Source: Mycoplasma sp. E35C (lineage in GTDB: Bacteria; Bacillota_I; Bacilli_A; Mycoplasmatales; Mycoplasmoidaceae). Taken from it: DNA of 64,000 nucleotides. How positions within the stretch are numbered: the first letter of the stretch is position 1; each line of letters opens with the position of its first letter. Made by a program: the position numbers and the translations under genes. A model generated the notes under the pieces. It made no database searches. It saw only the letters and a program-made list of their open reading frames with translations, and was not told the origin of the DNA. Positions 44,068 to 56,948 of this stretch are shown here, one piece after another. Location: NCBI RefSeq assembly GCF_019873825.1, contig NZ_CP068418.1:310001-374000 (forward strand), in the 5' to 3' direction.

Positions 44068-44559
44068 CTACTTAATTTTCTTAAAATTATCCTGACGATT
44101 AACTTCATACAAAGCACAAACCACACTGTTAGCTAAATTAAAGCTGCGGATTTGACTACTCATTGGAATTTTTACTAAATGATTATCAAAACGATTTAAC
44201 AATTCATCAGGTAAGCCATTAGTTTCTTTACCAAACATTAAATAAAGATCATGGTCTTTATTAAAATAATCAACAAAATCATAATCACTTAAATAATGTG
44301 TGGCTTTTTTGGTAAATAAAAACAGATTATTATCAATCTTATTAGCTTGATAAAATTCTTCAAAATCAGCATACTGTTTAAGTTCTAAATTATCTCAATA
44401 ATCTAAATCAGCCCGTTTAAACTTTTCGTCTGTAATAAAAAATCCAAATGGATGGATCATATGCAAAGTGGCATTGAACCCAACACAACTTCTGGCAATA
44501 TTACCTGCATTGCGTGGATCTTGGGGTTGGAATAAAACAATATTTAGTTTTGCTGACAT
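44068..44559 (-). CDS. trmL: tRNA (cytidine/uridine-2'-O)-methyltransferase TrmL (SPOUT)
   Basis: TrmL 2'-O-methylates position 34 of tRNA-Leu. The 163-aa protein has the SPOUT motifs: [11 protein letters not shown] (motif 1), [11 protein letters not shown] (motif 2) and [22 protein letters not shown] (motif 3). Trefoil-knot SAM binding is expected. A UGA is Trp in DYWDNLELKQ. It forms a two-gene tRNA-modification unit with trmB and is divergent from ileS. Confidence 0.92.
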
Positions 44560-44645
44560 ATCTATATAATTTTAATGTTTAAATAAAAAAATAAATATAA
44601 AATTAAAATGGTATATTTTTATATTAAAATACTAGATTTTGGAAT

Positions 44646-47342
44646 ATGAATAAAAATTACAAAGACACTTTATTGATGCCTTCAACAGAGTTTGAAATGA
44701 AGGCAAATCTTTCAACAAAAGAAAGCAAGATTCAACAAAAGTGATTAGATGATGGCATTTATCAACTAGTTTTAGCTAAGAACCAACATAACGAACAAAA
44801 AACATTACACGACGGACCACCGTATGCTAATGGTAATATTCACGTTGGTCACGCTGTTAATAAAATTATTAAAGACATCATTGTAAGAAGATGATCGTCA
44901 CTTGGATATTACAGTTTATATATCCCTGGTTGAGATACTCACGGATTACCAATCGAACATGCTGTGCAATCAAAAATGGGTCAAGAACAATTCTTTAAAT
45001 TATCAGTTGTTGATCGTATGAATGAGTGCCGTGAGTTTGCTAGTATTCAAATCCAAAATCAAAAGAATCAATTTGCTTCATTAGGTTTATTAACAGACTT
45101 CAAAGCTTGTTATTATACTTATGATCCACAATATGAAATTGATCAATTAAAAGTATTTGCAAAAATGATTAATGAAGGTCTGGTATATCAAGATTACAAA
45201 CCGATCTATTGATCATGATCTTCTAAATCAGTTTTATCAGATGCTGAAGTTGAATATAAAGAAGTTAAATCACCAAGCATTTATGTTAAGTTTAAGACCT
45301 TAGATAATGAACAAATTGGTAAGGATGTTAATTTAATTATCTGAACAACAACACCTTGAACTTTACCGTCTAACTTAGCAATTTCAGTGCATCCAGAATA
45401 TGAATACACATTATTTGAATCTGGTGGTGAAAAATATTTAGTAACTTCAAATTTATACGAAAAATTAACGCAAAAATTTAATTTTAATGATGCAACTATC
45501 ATCAAAAAAGTTAAAGGTTATTTATTAGATCGTATTAAATACAAACACTGTTTATATGATGACAACCAAGAACGCATGGTTGTTTTAGGAGAACACGTTA
45601 GTGACACTGACGGAACAGGTTTAGTGCATACTGCTCCTGGATTTGGTCTTGATGACTTCTTAGTATGTAAGCGTTATAAAATTGATGCTTATGTTCCGAT
45701 TGATGATGATGGTAAATTTGATAATTCAGTTTATGATCAAAGTTTAGTTGGCGTTTTTTATGATGATGCTAACAAGATTATTACCAAACAATTAGAAGAT
45801 AAAAATGCATTATTATCATTAGAATTCTTCAAACACCAAGCAGCACATGACTGGAGAAGTAAAAAACCAGTTATCTATCGTGCAACCAAACAATGGTTTA
45901 TTAATATCAAATCAATCAAGGATCAGTTAATTAAAAACATTTCTGATGTTAAATATCCAAATGAACGTTATGAAAAACGAATGTTAAATATGATTGCTGA
46001 ACGTTCAGATTGATGTATTAGCCGTCAAAGAACATGAGGTTTACCAATCCCGATTATCTTTGATGAAAATAATGAACCAATCTTAGATCGTGAAATCATT
46101 GATAATACCTTAAGAATTATGGAAAAAGAAGGTATTAAAGCATGATACGAACATGATGCTAAATATTTCTTAACAAATAAATACGATCCAAGAAAAAACT
46201 ATCGTAAAGAAACTGACATCTTAGATGTTTGATTTGATTCAGGAACATCATTTAATGTTTTAAAACATAACAACATTAAGAATAAAGCGACAGTTTATTT
46301 TGAAGGTAATGACCAATACCGTGGTTGATTTAACAGTAGTATGATCTGTTCAACAGTAGCAAATAAAACTGCTCCTTATGAAGAATTAATTTCACACGGA
46401 TTTACCTTAGATGAAAAAGGTTATAAGATGTCAAAATCACTGAATAATGTGATTGATCCACTAACTATCATTAAAGACAAAGGTGCTGATATTTTAAGAT
46501 TATGAGCTGCTTCGATTGATTATAGTAATGATCACAGAATTGGTGATACGATTATTAATCAAAATATTGAAATTTACCGTAAAATTCGCAATACTTTATT
46601 TAGATTTATCTTAGGTAATTTAAGTGATTTTGATTTCAAAGATATGAAATCATACCAATTTAGTTTGGCTAATTTATTAACAATCAATCAAGTTAATCAA
46701 TCATTCAAAAAGATTGATGAAGCATACAAACAATATAACTATCTAGAAATCACCAAAGAACTAAACAAGATGATTATTGATCTATCAGCTTGATACTTTG
46801 AAGTGATTAAAGACAGTTTATACTGTAACCAAAAAGAAGATCCTACAAGAAGAGCGATCCAAGCTGTATTAAATTACATCTTTATTAATTCATTATTCCG
46901 TATTTCACCAATCTTAGTTCATACTTGTGAAGAAGCGTACAGCTTTTATCCAATAACTAATAAACAAAAATCAGTATTCTTAATTGATCAACCATCATTA
47001 TATGAAGTTAAAACTGATTTAAATTTAGATGAAATTAACAATTCATTTAATGAAATTAAAAATGAAGTATATGCTGAAATTGAAAAACTAAGAAAAGAAA
47101 AAGTTTTATCAAAATCAAATGAAGCAGTTGTATATTTAGCTAATAAATATGTTGATATCAACAAGCACTTAGCTAAATCATTAAAACAATGATTAAATGT
47201 TGCTGAATTATACTTCACAACCAACGATAAAACTACAGTGAAAAAAACAGAATTCATTAAGTGTCAAAGATGTTGAAACTACTTCAAAGAATTAAATAAG
47301 AATAATAATGAAATTTGTGATCGCTGTAATGATGTTATTTAG
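44646..47342 (+). CDS. ileS: Isoleucyl-tRNA synthetase
   Basis: IleRS charges tRNA-Ile and edits Val. The 898-aa protein has the HIGH motif in [16 protein letters not shown], the editing domain with WTTTPWTLPSNLA and [18 protein letters not shown] in [10 protein letters not shown], and a C-terminal zinc-binding module with CQRCWNYF and ICDRC. Two UGA codons sit in core motifs. The flavodoxin gene starts directly at its stop codon. A tRNA-Ile gene lies at 17644. Confidence 0.97.
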
Positions 47343-47855
47343 ATGAAAAAGATCGCAATAATTTATGGCACTAATTTAGGAACCACTGAACTAATTGCCA
47401 AAAAAATTAATGATTTAATTAAATACCCAACAACCTTAATTGATGTAACTAAAATCGATGTCGATTTTGTTAATCAACATGATATCTTATTGTTAGGAAC
47501 ATCAACATGAGGCACTGGTGATATTCATGATGCTTGACTAGAGTTTGATTTCAAAAAACTTGATGTTAACAATAAAACCTTCTTATTATTTGGGTGTGGG
47601 GATAGTCAAACTTATCCTTACACTTTTTGTGATGGTGTCGGTAGATTGTTTGATATCTTAAATCGCAAAAAAGCTAAAATCATCGGTCAAATTAATAAAG
47701 AAGATTATGAGTATGATTTTGAAGAGTCAAAAGCGGTTTTTAAGAACAAAGTTGTTGGCTTATTAATTGATCAAGATTCTCAACCAGAAAAAACCGATTG
47801 GCGAATTGAAAAATGAACGACTTGAATTAACGAAAATTTAAAGTCTTTATTATAA
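47343..47855 (+). CDS. Flavodoxin
   Basis: This 170-aa small FMN protein has the phosphate-binding loop IYGTNLGTTE, the isoalloxazine loops GTSTWGTGDIHDAW and GCGDSQTYPYTFCDGVG, and a C-terminal VGLLIDQD. All landmarks of bacterial flavodoxins are present. It begins at the base after the ileS stop, so it is translated from the same message. Its electron donor and acceptor are unknown. Confidence 0.9.
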
Positions 47856-47888
47856 TATTTAGCTAGCTTTTTTTAAATTTTCTTTTGA

Positions 47889-47894
47889 TATAAT
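47889..47894 (+). promoter_or_regulatory. -10 box of the attachment-organelle operon
   Basis: TATAAT lies ~105 nt before plpA. The leader contains a small hairpin (TTCTGA 47915 with TCAGAA 47934), too weak to be a strong terminator. No other promoter is visible before 64000. Confidence 0.6.
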
Positions 47895-47999
47895 AAATAA
47901 GATAATGGACCCGTTTCTGATTATTTCATTTTTTCAGAAGGTTTTACATATATCTAAAATTTTTAAATATTGCTTAAAAAACTGCAATAGGCTCATTAT

Positions 48000-50900
48000 A
48001 TGGATAACAATCAAAATAACTTCAATCAACCTGTTCCAGCAGGTTATGATCAATACCAACAATCTTCATCAGCATTAGTAAGCTATGGTTATGATGCTAA
48101 TGGGAATCCTGTAAGTGATCCAGCGTTAGCAGTCTATGATGCTAACGGTATGTTGATTCAACAAAACCAACAAGATCCAAACCAAGTTCAATATGATGAA
48201 TATGGCAACCCTGTTGGTATGCTATCTGGTAATACTTATTCTCAAGAAAACGACCCTTATTACCAACAATACAATCAACAAAATCCACAAGATCCTAACC
48301 AAGTTCAATATGATGAATATGGTAACCCAGTAGGTATGCTACCTAACCAAAACCAAAATCAGGATCCAAACCAAGTTCAATACGACCAATACGGCAATCC
48401 TGTTGGTATGTTACCTGGTGCTCAAAACCAAGATATGAACCAAGTTCAATATGATGAATATGGTAATCCGATTGGTATGCTTCCAGGACAAGCACAAAAT
48501 CAAGATCAAAACCAAGTTCAATACGACCAATACGGAAATCCAATTGGTATGCTGCCTGGTCAAGCTAATGATGCTAACCAGATGCAATATGACCAATATG
48601 GTAATCCAATTGGTATGTTACCTGGTGCTCAAAACCAAGATATGAACCAAGTTCAACCAGTTCAATATGATGAATATGGTAATCCGATTGGTATGCTTCC
48701 AGGACAAGTTAACGATGCTAACCAAATGCAACAAATGCAATATGACCAATACGGAAACCCAATTGGTATGTTACCTGGTCAAACAAGTGATGCTAACCAA
48801 ATGCAGTATGACGAGTATGGTAACCCTGTTGGTATGCTACCTGCTCAAGCTGGTGATGCTAACCAAGCACAATACGATCAATACAATAACAATCAATTAG
48901 CTATAACTGACCCTAGCCAAATGCCATATGATGACTATGTAAATCCAAACAATCAAATGGGTCAACAAGATCAAGCTGGATACGATCAAAATCAATACGC
49001 TCAATACGACCAACAACAATATTCAGAACAACCTCAATACGACGAATACGGTAATTTAATCCAAGCTAACCAATGAGATAATTACAACCAACAAAACAAC
49101 GCTTTGGTTGCTTCTGATTGAAATGATGCTAACCAACCAGTTCCAACAGAAGAACTAGAAGTTTCAGATGTAATCGTGCCAAGCACTAATGAAGAATTAC
49201 AAGCTCAAGAAGATGATTTAAGAAACTTCTTAAATAATTCAGGAACTGAATTAATTTCTTACTACGATGAAGATGAAGAAGAAGAAAAACCTCGTAAGAA
49301 AAAACAACGTCAATCATCTGAACGTGGTTTATTACCAGAATTATCTTCAGTAAATCGTCCAGACCAAACACCAGTTACTGTTGCGTCTAGTGTAACTTCT
49401 GAATCACTATATGATGAAGATAATTTAAGCACAAACGAACAAGACGATGAAGAAGATCTAGTAGATGGTCAAATTCTTCAACCAGAAGATGAATCGAGTG
49501 ATGATGAAGAAGAACAAATCATCAATTTGCCAATCGAAGAAATTGAATCTGCATTATTACCTAAATTCGAAGAAGTTCAAAAGAGCAGCTTAGAAGAAAT
49601 TCAAAAAGTAAGAAAAGAAAGTGCTGAGAAATTAAAAGTGTTACAAGAAGCAAATCAAGAACTTAAGAGTTCTAATGAAGAATTACGTAATTCAAACTCA
49701 AGAATTGAAAACCAACTTCAAGCTTTATTAGATAGTATCCAAACAATGAATACTATCAAATCTGAAGATTCAGAACAAGAAGAAAACAAACGTTCAAAAC
49801 TAGAAGAACGTCTAGAAGAATTAGCAAACAAGCTAGATCAAACTAAAGAAGTAGTTGATCAAACTCGTGAAATTTCACTTTCACAAGACAACACAAGCAA
49901 CGAATTAATGATGCAAAGTTTTGAAAAGAAACTTGAAGCATTAACTGAACGCTTAAACCAAACACAAGAAGCTAAAGAAAAACAAGAAGAAGACTTCAGT
50001 GCTAAGTTAGAAAAAATTCTTGCTCAATCAAAAGAAACAACAGATGCTCTTGAATCTAAACTAAAAGAAAACACTGCTTCATTACAAAGTTCATTACAAG
50101 CTTCATTACAAGATTCAATCCAAGGTCAATTAGAAGAAAAACTTGAAAACAAGTTTGAAAACTTTGCTGACAAATTAACTGAAATCACTACTAAGAAAAT
50201 TGGTGAAAAGATTGGTGAGAAGATTGTTGAACAAGAAACTAATAAAAAAGAAGAAATCAATTTACTTGAAAAATCACTTGATAAGAAATTATCTGATGTT
50301 TTAAGTAAGGTTGAAAGTTATGCAAACCAATCACAATTACAATCACAACACTTAAACCAAACATTGTCTTATCACCAACAACAAATTAATAACTCATTAA
50401 GACAATCAGCTCAAATGGCTCAATGAAACCAAATGAATCAAATGAATCAGATGAACCAAATGAGTCAAATGATGCAATTGCCACACTTACACCACATGGC
50501 AATGAATGGTATGCACCCAATGGGATACAACAACCCTTACAACCACATCCCACCAATGCCGCCACAAATGGTGCACCAACCTCACTACCACCAATTACCT
50601 CCACCACCAGCTCCAGCACCAGCGCCTGCGCCTGCTCCTGTAATTCAAAACCCATTACAATTACCTGGTGAAAACCCAACATTGTTTGAAAAACTAATGT
50701 TAGCAAACATGTTTAAACAAACAATTAACCCACCTCAACCACAACCTCAACCAGCTCCGAACTACCCACAACCAGTTCAACCACAAATCTTATCATTACC
50801 ACCAACAGTAGTTCAACAACCAAACTACTTAGTGCCTCAACCTCAAATCATCCAAACACCAGCTCCAGCGCCAGCACCTGCTGCTCAACCTGTAGCTCCT

Positions 50901-51110
50901 AGCGTTTTACCTGTTAGACACCATGATTATTACAGCGAACGCTTAATGATGGATGATGCTTACAACGCTGGTTATGATGAAGCAATGTATGAACTAGAAA
51001 ACCGTTACTACCAACAACCAGCATACGAATATCCAGAATACGAAGAAATCCAACCTTCATTTAGAAGACGTGGTGGTCGTCCAAAATTTGATCCATACAA
51101 CAATCGATAA
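48000..51110 (+). CDS. plpA: P65-like cytadherence protein (PlpA type)
   Basis: This 1,036-aa protein belongs to the P65 group of attachment-organelle proteins. It has an N-terminal Asn/Gln/Tyr-rich region with nine 15-residue repeats (consensus QYDxYGNPxGMLPGQ). An acidic linker follows (EEDLVDGQILQPEDESSDDE, about 480-510), then a long coiled coil (520-800). Next is a Met/Gln/Pro-rich stretch (NQMNQMSQMMQL; PPPPAPAPAPAPAP) and a C-terminus ending RRRGGRPKFDPYNNR. No signal peptide or membrane segment is seen, as for P65. M. pneumoniae P65 is ~405 aa, so this one is larger. In M. gallisepticum the P65-like protein PlpA binds fibronectin. The order P65-HMW2 matches M. pneumoniae. Confidence 0.85.
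48189..48848 (+). repeat. Nine-copy 15-residue coding repeat in plpA
   Basis: The repeated unit encodes QYD(E/Q)YGNP(V/I)GML followed by two variable residues (PGQ, PGA, PNQ, PAQ or SGN). Spacers of 3-19 residues rich in DPNQ or DANQ separate units. A decayed tenth unit (QYDQYNNNQLAITD) follows. Copies differ in silent positions. Confidence 0.92.
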
Positions 51111-51135
51111 TAAAAACTAATCGATAATAATCAAC

Positions 51136-54100
51136 ATGAAACATTATTCTAATTCTGATTATGAGATTGATCAGTTTGATGATCAAGAAAATAATGTCTA
51201 TCAAGATGTTTATGACACTGGATTTGACGATGGTTACATTAAAGCTAATCAAGAAAATTTAATTGCTAACCAATACAAAAAACCAACAACTAGTTATCAA
51301 ACCAAAGATAACACTAGTTTATACACACAATCAAGAACAGAGTTAGAAGATCTTAAAAATCAAAGTAATCGTGTTAATAGTGACATTGATTATTACGAAC
51401 AATTACAAGTTGAAATTGGTAATGAAAAAAACCGACTACTAGCTGCACTTGATGAACTAGAAGCTAACCAACACCAATTTCACCCAGAAGATTTTGAAGC
51501 TGAACGTGAATATTTACTAAACGAATTAGATCGTTTAGAAAACGAACTTTATCATGTTGAACAATACAAAAACGATTCAATCGATTTTGTTAATGAACTA
51601 AATGAGCGTTTAAAAAAAGAACAAACTAGTCTTGATCATTACAATAAGGATCATGATAAGAACATTCGTTCAAATTACATTCAAATTGATGAACTAAAAT
51701 CAAAATTATTTAACGAATCAAAACAGTATAAGGATTTATTAGCTTCATCTAGCAACGAAATTAAAGAACTAGATAATCAAATTAATGAGTTGCAATATTG
51801 AATTGATCAAAAACTGCATCAGTTAAATGCTGATAGTTATGGCACTCACAAACTTGATAATTTATCAAGACAACTATTACAAGATGAAATTAATGATTTA
51901 GTTGCTAAAAAAGCTAAATTACAAAGTGCTAAAAAGATTCATCTTTATAACATTAATCTTAAAAAAGAAACGATTAAGCGTTATAAAACACAACTAGATC
52001 AGTATCTAAATTCATTGAAAGAAATGAAAAAAGAACATGACAACAAATACAAGGGTTATGTTAATAGTTTAGATACTTTAAAGAACGAAGTTGAAAAAGC
52101 TAAGCAAAATTTTGATGATCAAAAGGGTAAGATTTTCCAAATCAAAGCCAGTGCTGATCAATATTTTGCGTTACGTAAGATTGAATTAGAAAATTCATAC
52201 AAAAAAGCTAAACAAGCAATCTTACAAGCTAAGCAATCAAATGCTCAAACAGCTCAACAAAGAGAGTTGTTAACTGAAAAACAAAATAAAACTAAACGTT
52301 TATTAATCAAACTTCAAGAAGATAAAGATCGATTAAAGATCGCAAACTTATCTTTTGAATCAATGCGTAAGCAGTCATTAGCTGCTTTAAATAATTTACA
52401 AAACGAATTAAAACAAAAGTTTAGTTTTGTTGAAAATCGTCGCAAAGAACAAGATTTAATCGTTAATGAAAAAATTAACGAACTAGAAGAATACAAGTCT
52501 GAATTAAAAGATGAAAGACTAAAATTTGAACGCGAAAAAGAAACGCAAGAACGTAAGTATAAAAATGCTGAATTAGCATTAAATAAAAAACGTCAAGAGA
52601 TCGATGAATTATTTTTAGAAGCCAATGCTAAACTAAGTGAAGCTTCAAGAAAAGAAGACGATCTTCATGATAAAAAACAAGATATCTTAGCTAAATTAAG
52701 AAATCTAGAACAACTAAAAGCCGAAATTGATCAACGCAAAAAAGCCCTAGATCAAAAAGAATTATTAGACCAACAAACAATTCAAAAGATTCAACTAGAA
52801 GTTGAATCTGAACGTGCGGACTTACAACGCATGTTGTTGATTGAGCGTAAGAAAAATGATGAGCGCGAACAAGAACTATTACAATACGAACGTGACATCA
52901 AACGCCAACAAACTGATTTTGAAAACAACATTAGTTGAGAACAAAAGAAATTAGTTGATCGTGAAAAAGAATTAAAAGAAGGCTATGAACAACTACAAAT
53001 TAAACAAGCAGAAGTTCAAGCTAAGATCAACCAATTAAATGAAGAAATCTCAAAAGCACAAACTTCAAAACAAAATTCATTTGTTTTAGAACAAAAGCTA
53101 AAAAATGATCTTAATAATTTAAATACAACTAAGGCATATTTAAACAAACAGCAAGAAGATTTAAATCTAAAATCGCAAAAGATGATTGAAGATTTAAAGG
53201 TCTTTGAACATGATTTAAAACGTCAAAAAGAAGATCTATCAATCTACGAAAAAAATCTTCAGAAAAAAGAAGCTTCATTAGCAAATTATGAGCATGATAT
53301 TAATACTCAAAAAAATGAAGCATTCCACAAAGCTCAAGCAATGCACCAAGAGCTAGAATTAAAAAAAGCTCTTGTTGAAAATGAATTAAAAAAACTAAGC
53401 ACAGAACGCCAACAACTGGACTTAGATAAAGAAGATAGTCTAAAAAAACGTGAAGAAATTGATCAAGAGATCAAACAATTAGCTAAACAACGTAATGATT
53501 TAGAAATCTATCAAAACAATATTGAAAACTTCAAAGCTAATTCAATTGAAAAATTGAATATCTTTGAAGCTGAATTAGCTAAAAAACGCAGCGAACTAGA
53601 ATCATTAAAAACTAAACAAGAAAACGAATACAACGCATTAAACCAAAAACTTAATGACGAACTTAATGAACTAGAACAACAAAAGAAGAAGTTTGCAACC
53701 CAAAAACAACAAAAACTTGAAGAATTAATTGATGCTCAAAATCAATTAAAACTAAAAGAAAATGATCTAGCAATCTATGCTCAAAAAGTTAATGATCGCT
53801 ACAATGAACTAAAAACAATTGAAAACAACAACAAAGCATCAAAACAAGAAATTGAAGCTAAACTTGTTGAATTCAAACAAGCTCAAGTAGAGTTCTTAAA
53901 ACAAAGCGACAAGATTGCTCAAGAGCAAATCAAGTTTGATAACCGTGTTGAATTACTAGAAAGCGAATACAACCAACGTTCTGAAATCTTATCATTACGC
54001 GAAGAAGATTACAAAAAACGTAAGTTTGAACAAGAAGAACAAGAAGAACGCATTAAAAAAGACTTCAAGCGTCTAGAAGAAGAAAAGAATAATTTTGATG

Positions 54101-56937
54101 AATTAAAACGTAACAAGTTTAATAAGATTTCAAATTTATATCTAGAAATCCAAAAACAACGTAACGAAATCGAATTATCACAAAAAAACATTAACGAGCA
54201 ACGTGAAACGTTATTCAACCAAGCTCGTGATGGCCGTTTACAAAAACAAGAAATTAACGACAAATTAGAACAATTAGAAAAAGCTGATAAAAAATTCCAC
54301 CTACAAGAAGAATTATTAGCTAAAAAACGCATTGATCTAATTCAACGTATCGGCACGCTTAAAGCTGAAATCAACCAAAAACACGAAATCTTATCTTTAC
54401 GTTCAGTTCAACTAAATGAAGTTGCTAAACAACAACAACAAAAAGATGCAGATTTACAACGTAAATTTGATCTATTAGAAGCTGAAAAAGATCAATTCAA
54501 CCACGATAAACAAGTTGAGTTTGAAAAATTAAAAAAAGAACGTAATGATTTATTAGAAAAAGAAAAAGATGTTAACAAAAACATCAATCAATTAAATTTA
54601 GCAATTGCTAAATTAGATTTAATTCGTAAAACTAATAAAGCAGATAAGTCACAAATCAACAACCAATTAGCTTTACTAAATGAACGTAAAGAAAAAATTG
54701 ATCGTGAAAATGAACAATTAGATGCTAAAAAAACTGAGTTCATCACCCGATTAAAACGGATGGAAAATGATCTTGAAGCACAAAAGCAACAAGTATTATT
54801 AGACCGTTCTAATGTTGATCGCATGATGTCTGATCAACAGGCACTATCTCGTGAATTAGAGCAAAAATACCGAACTTTACAACAAGAAAAACGTAATTTC
54901 TCAGAACAAAAAGAAAACGATTTACGAGAAATTGATAACTTCTATCAACAAGTTCAACAAAAAGATCGTAATTTAAGTCATAAAATTGAAGACTTAAAAC
55001 AGTTACGTTATGTAATTGATAAAGAAAGCAGCAACGTTAATGCAAATAAAAAAGAATTAAAACAACGCATTGACGAATACCACAAATTACATAAAGCAAT
55101 TCTAGCTGATAAGAGAAAATTAGATTCTCAAAAAACTAACTTCTTTAATAAAGTTGAACTCTTAAAACAAGAGTTACATAAAAAATCAAGCAAGATTGAA
55201 GTATTACGTTCGAAAGTCTTTAATAACTACAAAGATCAACAACGTGAAAAACAAGTATTAGCTGAGCAAAAATACAAGAATAACCAATTACGTCAGTCTT
55301 TATTAAAAACCCAACAAGAATTACATAAAGAACGTGATGACTTTAATGTTGCTAAAAACATCGAACTAAAAAAACTTAACTTCGAAAAAGCTCAAATCAA
55401 CGAAAAACTTAACCGCATTACCAAAGAAAAACATAAAGTCGCAACGATTAAGCAAGAAGTTGATTTCAGAAAACAAGAGCTAGAAAACTTACAGCAACTA
55501 ATTGCCAAACAAAAATCTGAATTACAAAAAGCGTTGAACGAAAACTCAGAGAACGCCCAACGCCTACAAGATGCCCAACGTTTAATCAATGAACAAAAAC
55601 AAAGGCTGAAATCAGAATATGCCAAAGCTAAAAAGATCTTAGCTAACGCAAAAACAACTGATGAAAAACACAAACAACAAGAGCAACAAATTCAGAACCA
55701 ATTTAAAAAATTAGTTCAAGTTAATAAAAAAATGGTTCAAGCAAGAAATAACTTGCTAAAACAACGAACATTAATCCAAGAAGCAATTAATAAGAATACT
55801 ATGGCAAACTTCCAAAACCCTTACCCTAATTTCTTAAACATCACTCCAGCAACTCCAACTCAAACTGCTCCAAACCAAATTATTGTTCCTGTTCAAGCTC
55901 CAGCGCCATTCGTTGGTATGCCAGCTTATCCACAAGTTTCATATGATATGAACAATCCGTTGATGCAAATGCACCAATTGATTAACCAACAACAAATGTT
56001 CATGATGCAAAAAGAACACCAATGAGCATTAGATGAAGCAAACAAGAAGAACAATAAACTATCTAAGCAATTAAAACAATTAAAAAACCACAAGAAGTTG
56101 CTTGCCCAAAATGCTTCTCAACATTTAAACTATCACAACCAACTAAACGCTAATAATTCATACAAAATTAATTCATTACACAACTTATTAAACCAAGTTG
56201 CTTTTAATACTGAAAAACGCATTAAAAGACTAGAAAACGAATTAGAACACAACCAACAAAATGTTCGTGAATTAGAAGAAATTTCTTCAAACTCAAGATT
56301 ATTAGAAGAAATTAAGAATGTTTTAAACGATACTAAACAATCAAATTTAGCTCCGATATCTAATTCAAACCAAACTAATGAATTAAAAGAATTAGTTAAT
56401 GAAATCAAATCTGATTTCAAAAACCAAATGAACTTATTTAGTTCGCAAAAACAAGAACTAAAAGAACAATTCGATCAACTATCAGACGCACTACAAAAAA
56501 GTCCGCAAGAAGTAAAAAGAGCAATCGAAAACCAAGATAAAAAATACCAACAAATGTTCGATAATCTAAGACATTCTTACGAACAAAACATCAACTTATT
56601 AAGAACTGAAAACCAAGATTTCCAAAAACAACTTTCAGGTCTATATGATGAAATTCACACAATCAAGAGTAATACTGAAAAAATTAAAGTAACTCCACCA
56701 CCAGTAGTTTCATCTCAACCAACTAACCAAATCAAAGAAAACTTAGATTTAATTAACCAAGCGCAAGCAATCATTGATCAACGTAAAAAAGTTGTTGATC
56801 AAAAATTAAATCAAAATTTAAGAATTGATTTAAATCACAATAAAGAAACAGTTAATCACAAAAAAGAACGCATTAACCAATTGGCTAATGAGATTAAAAC
56901 GATTAAAGAATTAATCGAGAAAAAGAAAGCTAAATAG
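51136..56937 (+). CDS. hmw2: HMW2-like attachment-organelle coiled-coil protein
   Basis: This 1,933-aa protein is charged and almost wholly coiled coil. HMW2 of M. pneumoniae (1,818 aa) is the scaffold of the electron-dense core. The first ~75 residues are non-coiled; then heptad-rich sequence full of Lys/Glu/Gln runs to ~1,560. A break rich in Pro/Gly/Met (VPVQAPAPFVGMPAY to NQQQMFMMQKEHQ) near residue 1,600 precedes a second coil to the end. In M. pneumoniae, P28 is made from an internal start near the end of hmw2; here several internal ATG codons in the last ~330 residues could allow the same. It starts 25 bp after plpA. Trp (all UGA) is rare. Confidence 0.88.
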
Positions 56938-56948
56938 TATTTATCAAA

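Noticed and set aside
44560-44645. T-box leader before ileS
   Set aside because: The gap is only 86 bp, AT-rich and has no T-box motif or antiterminator; mycoplasmas generally lack this control here.
48189-48848. Regular repeats that could be taken for a CRISPR array
   Set aside because: The repeats keep a reading frame, code for a protein repeat, and the spacers are short, similar and coding. No cas genes are near.
48343-48900. Long alternative frames on both strands inside the plpA repeats
   Set aside because: They arise from the repeated codons of plpA (Asn/Gln/Tyr/Gly) and have no start signals or recognisable proteins.
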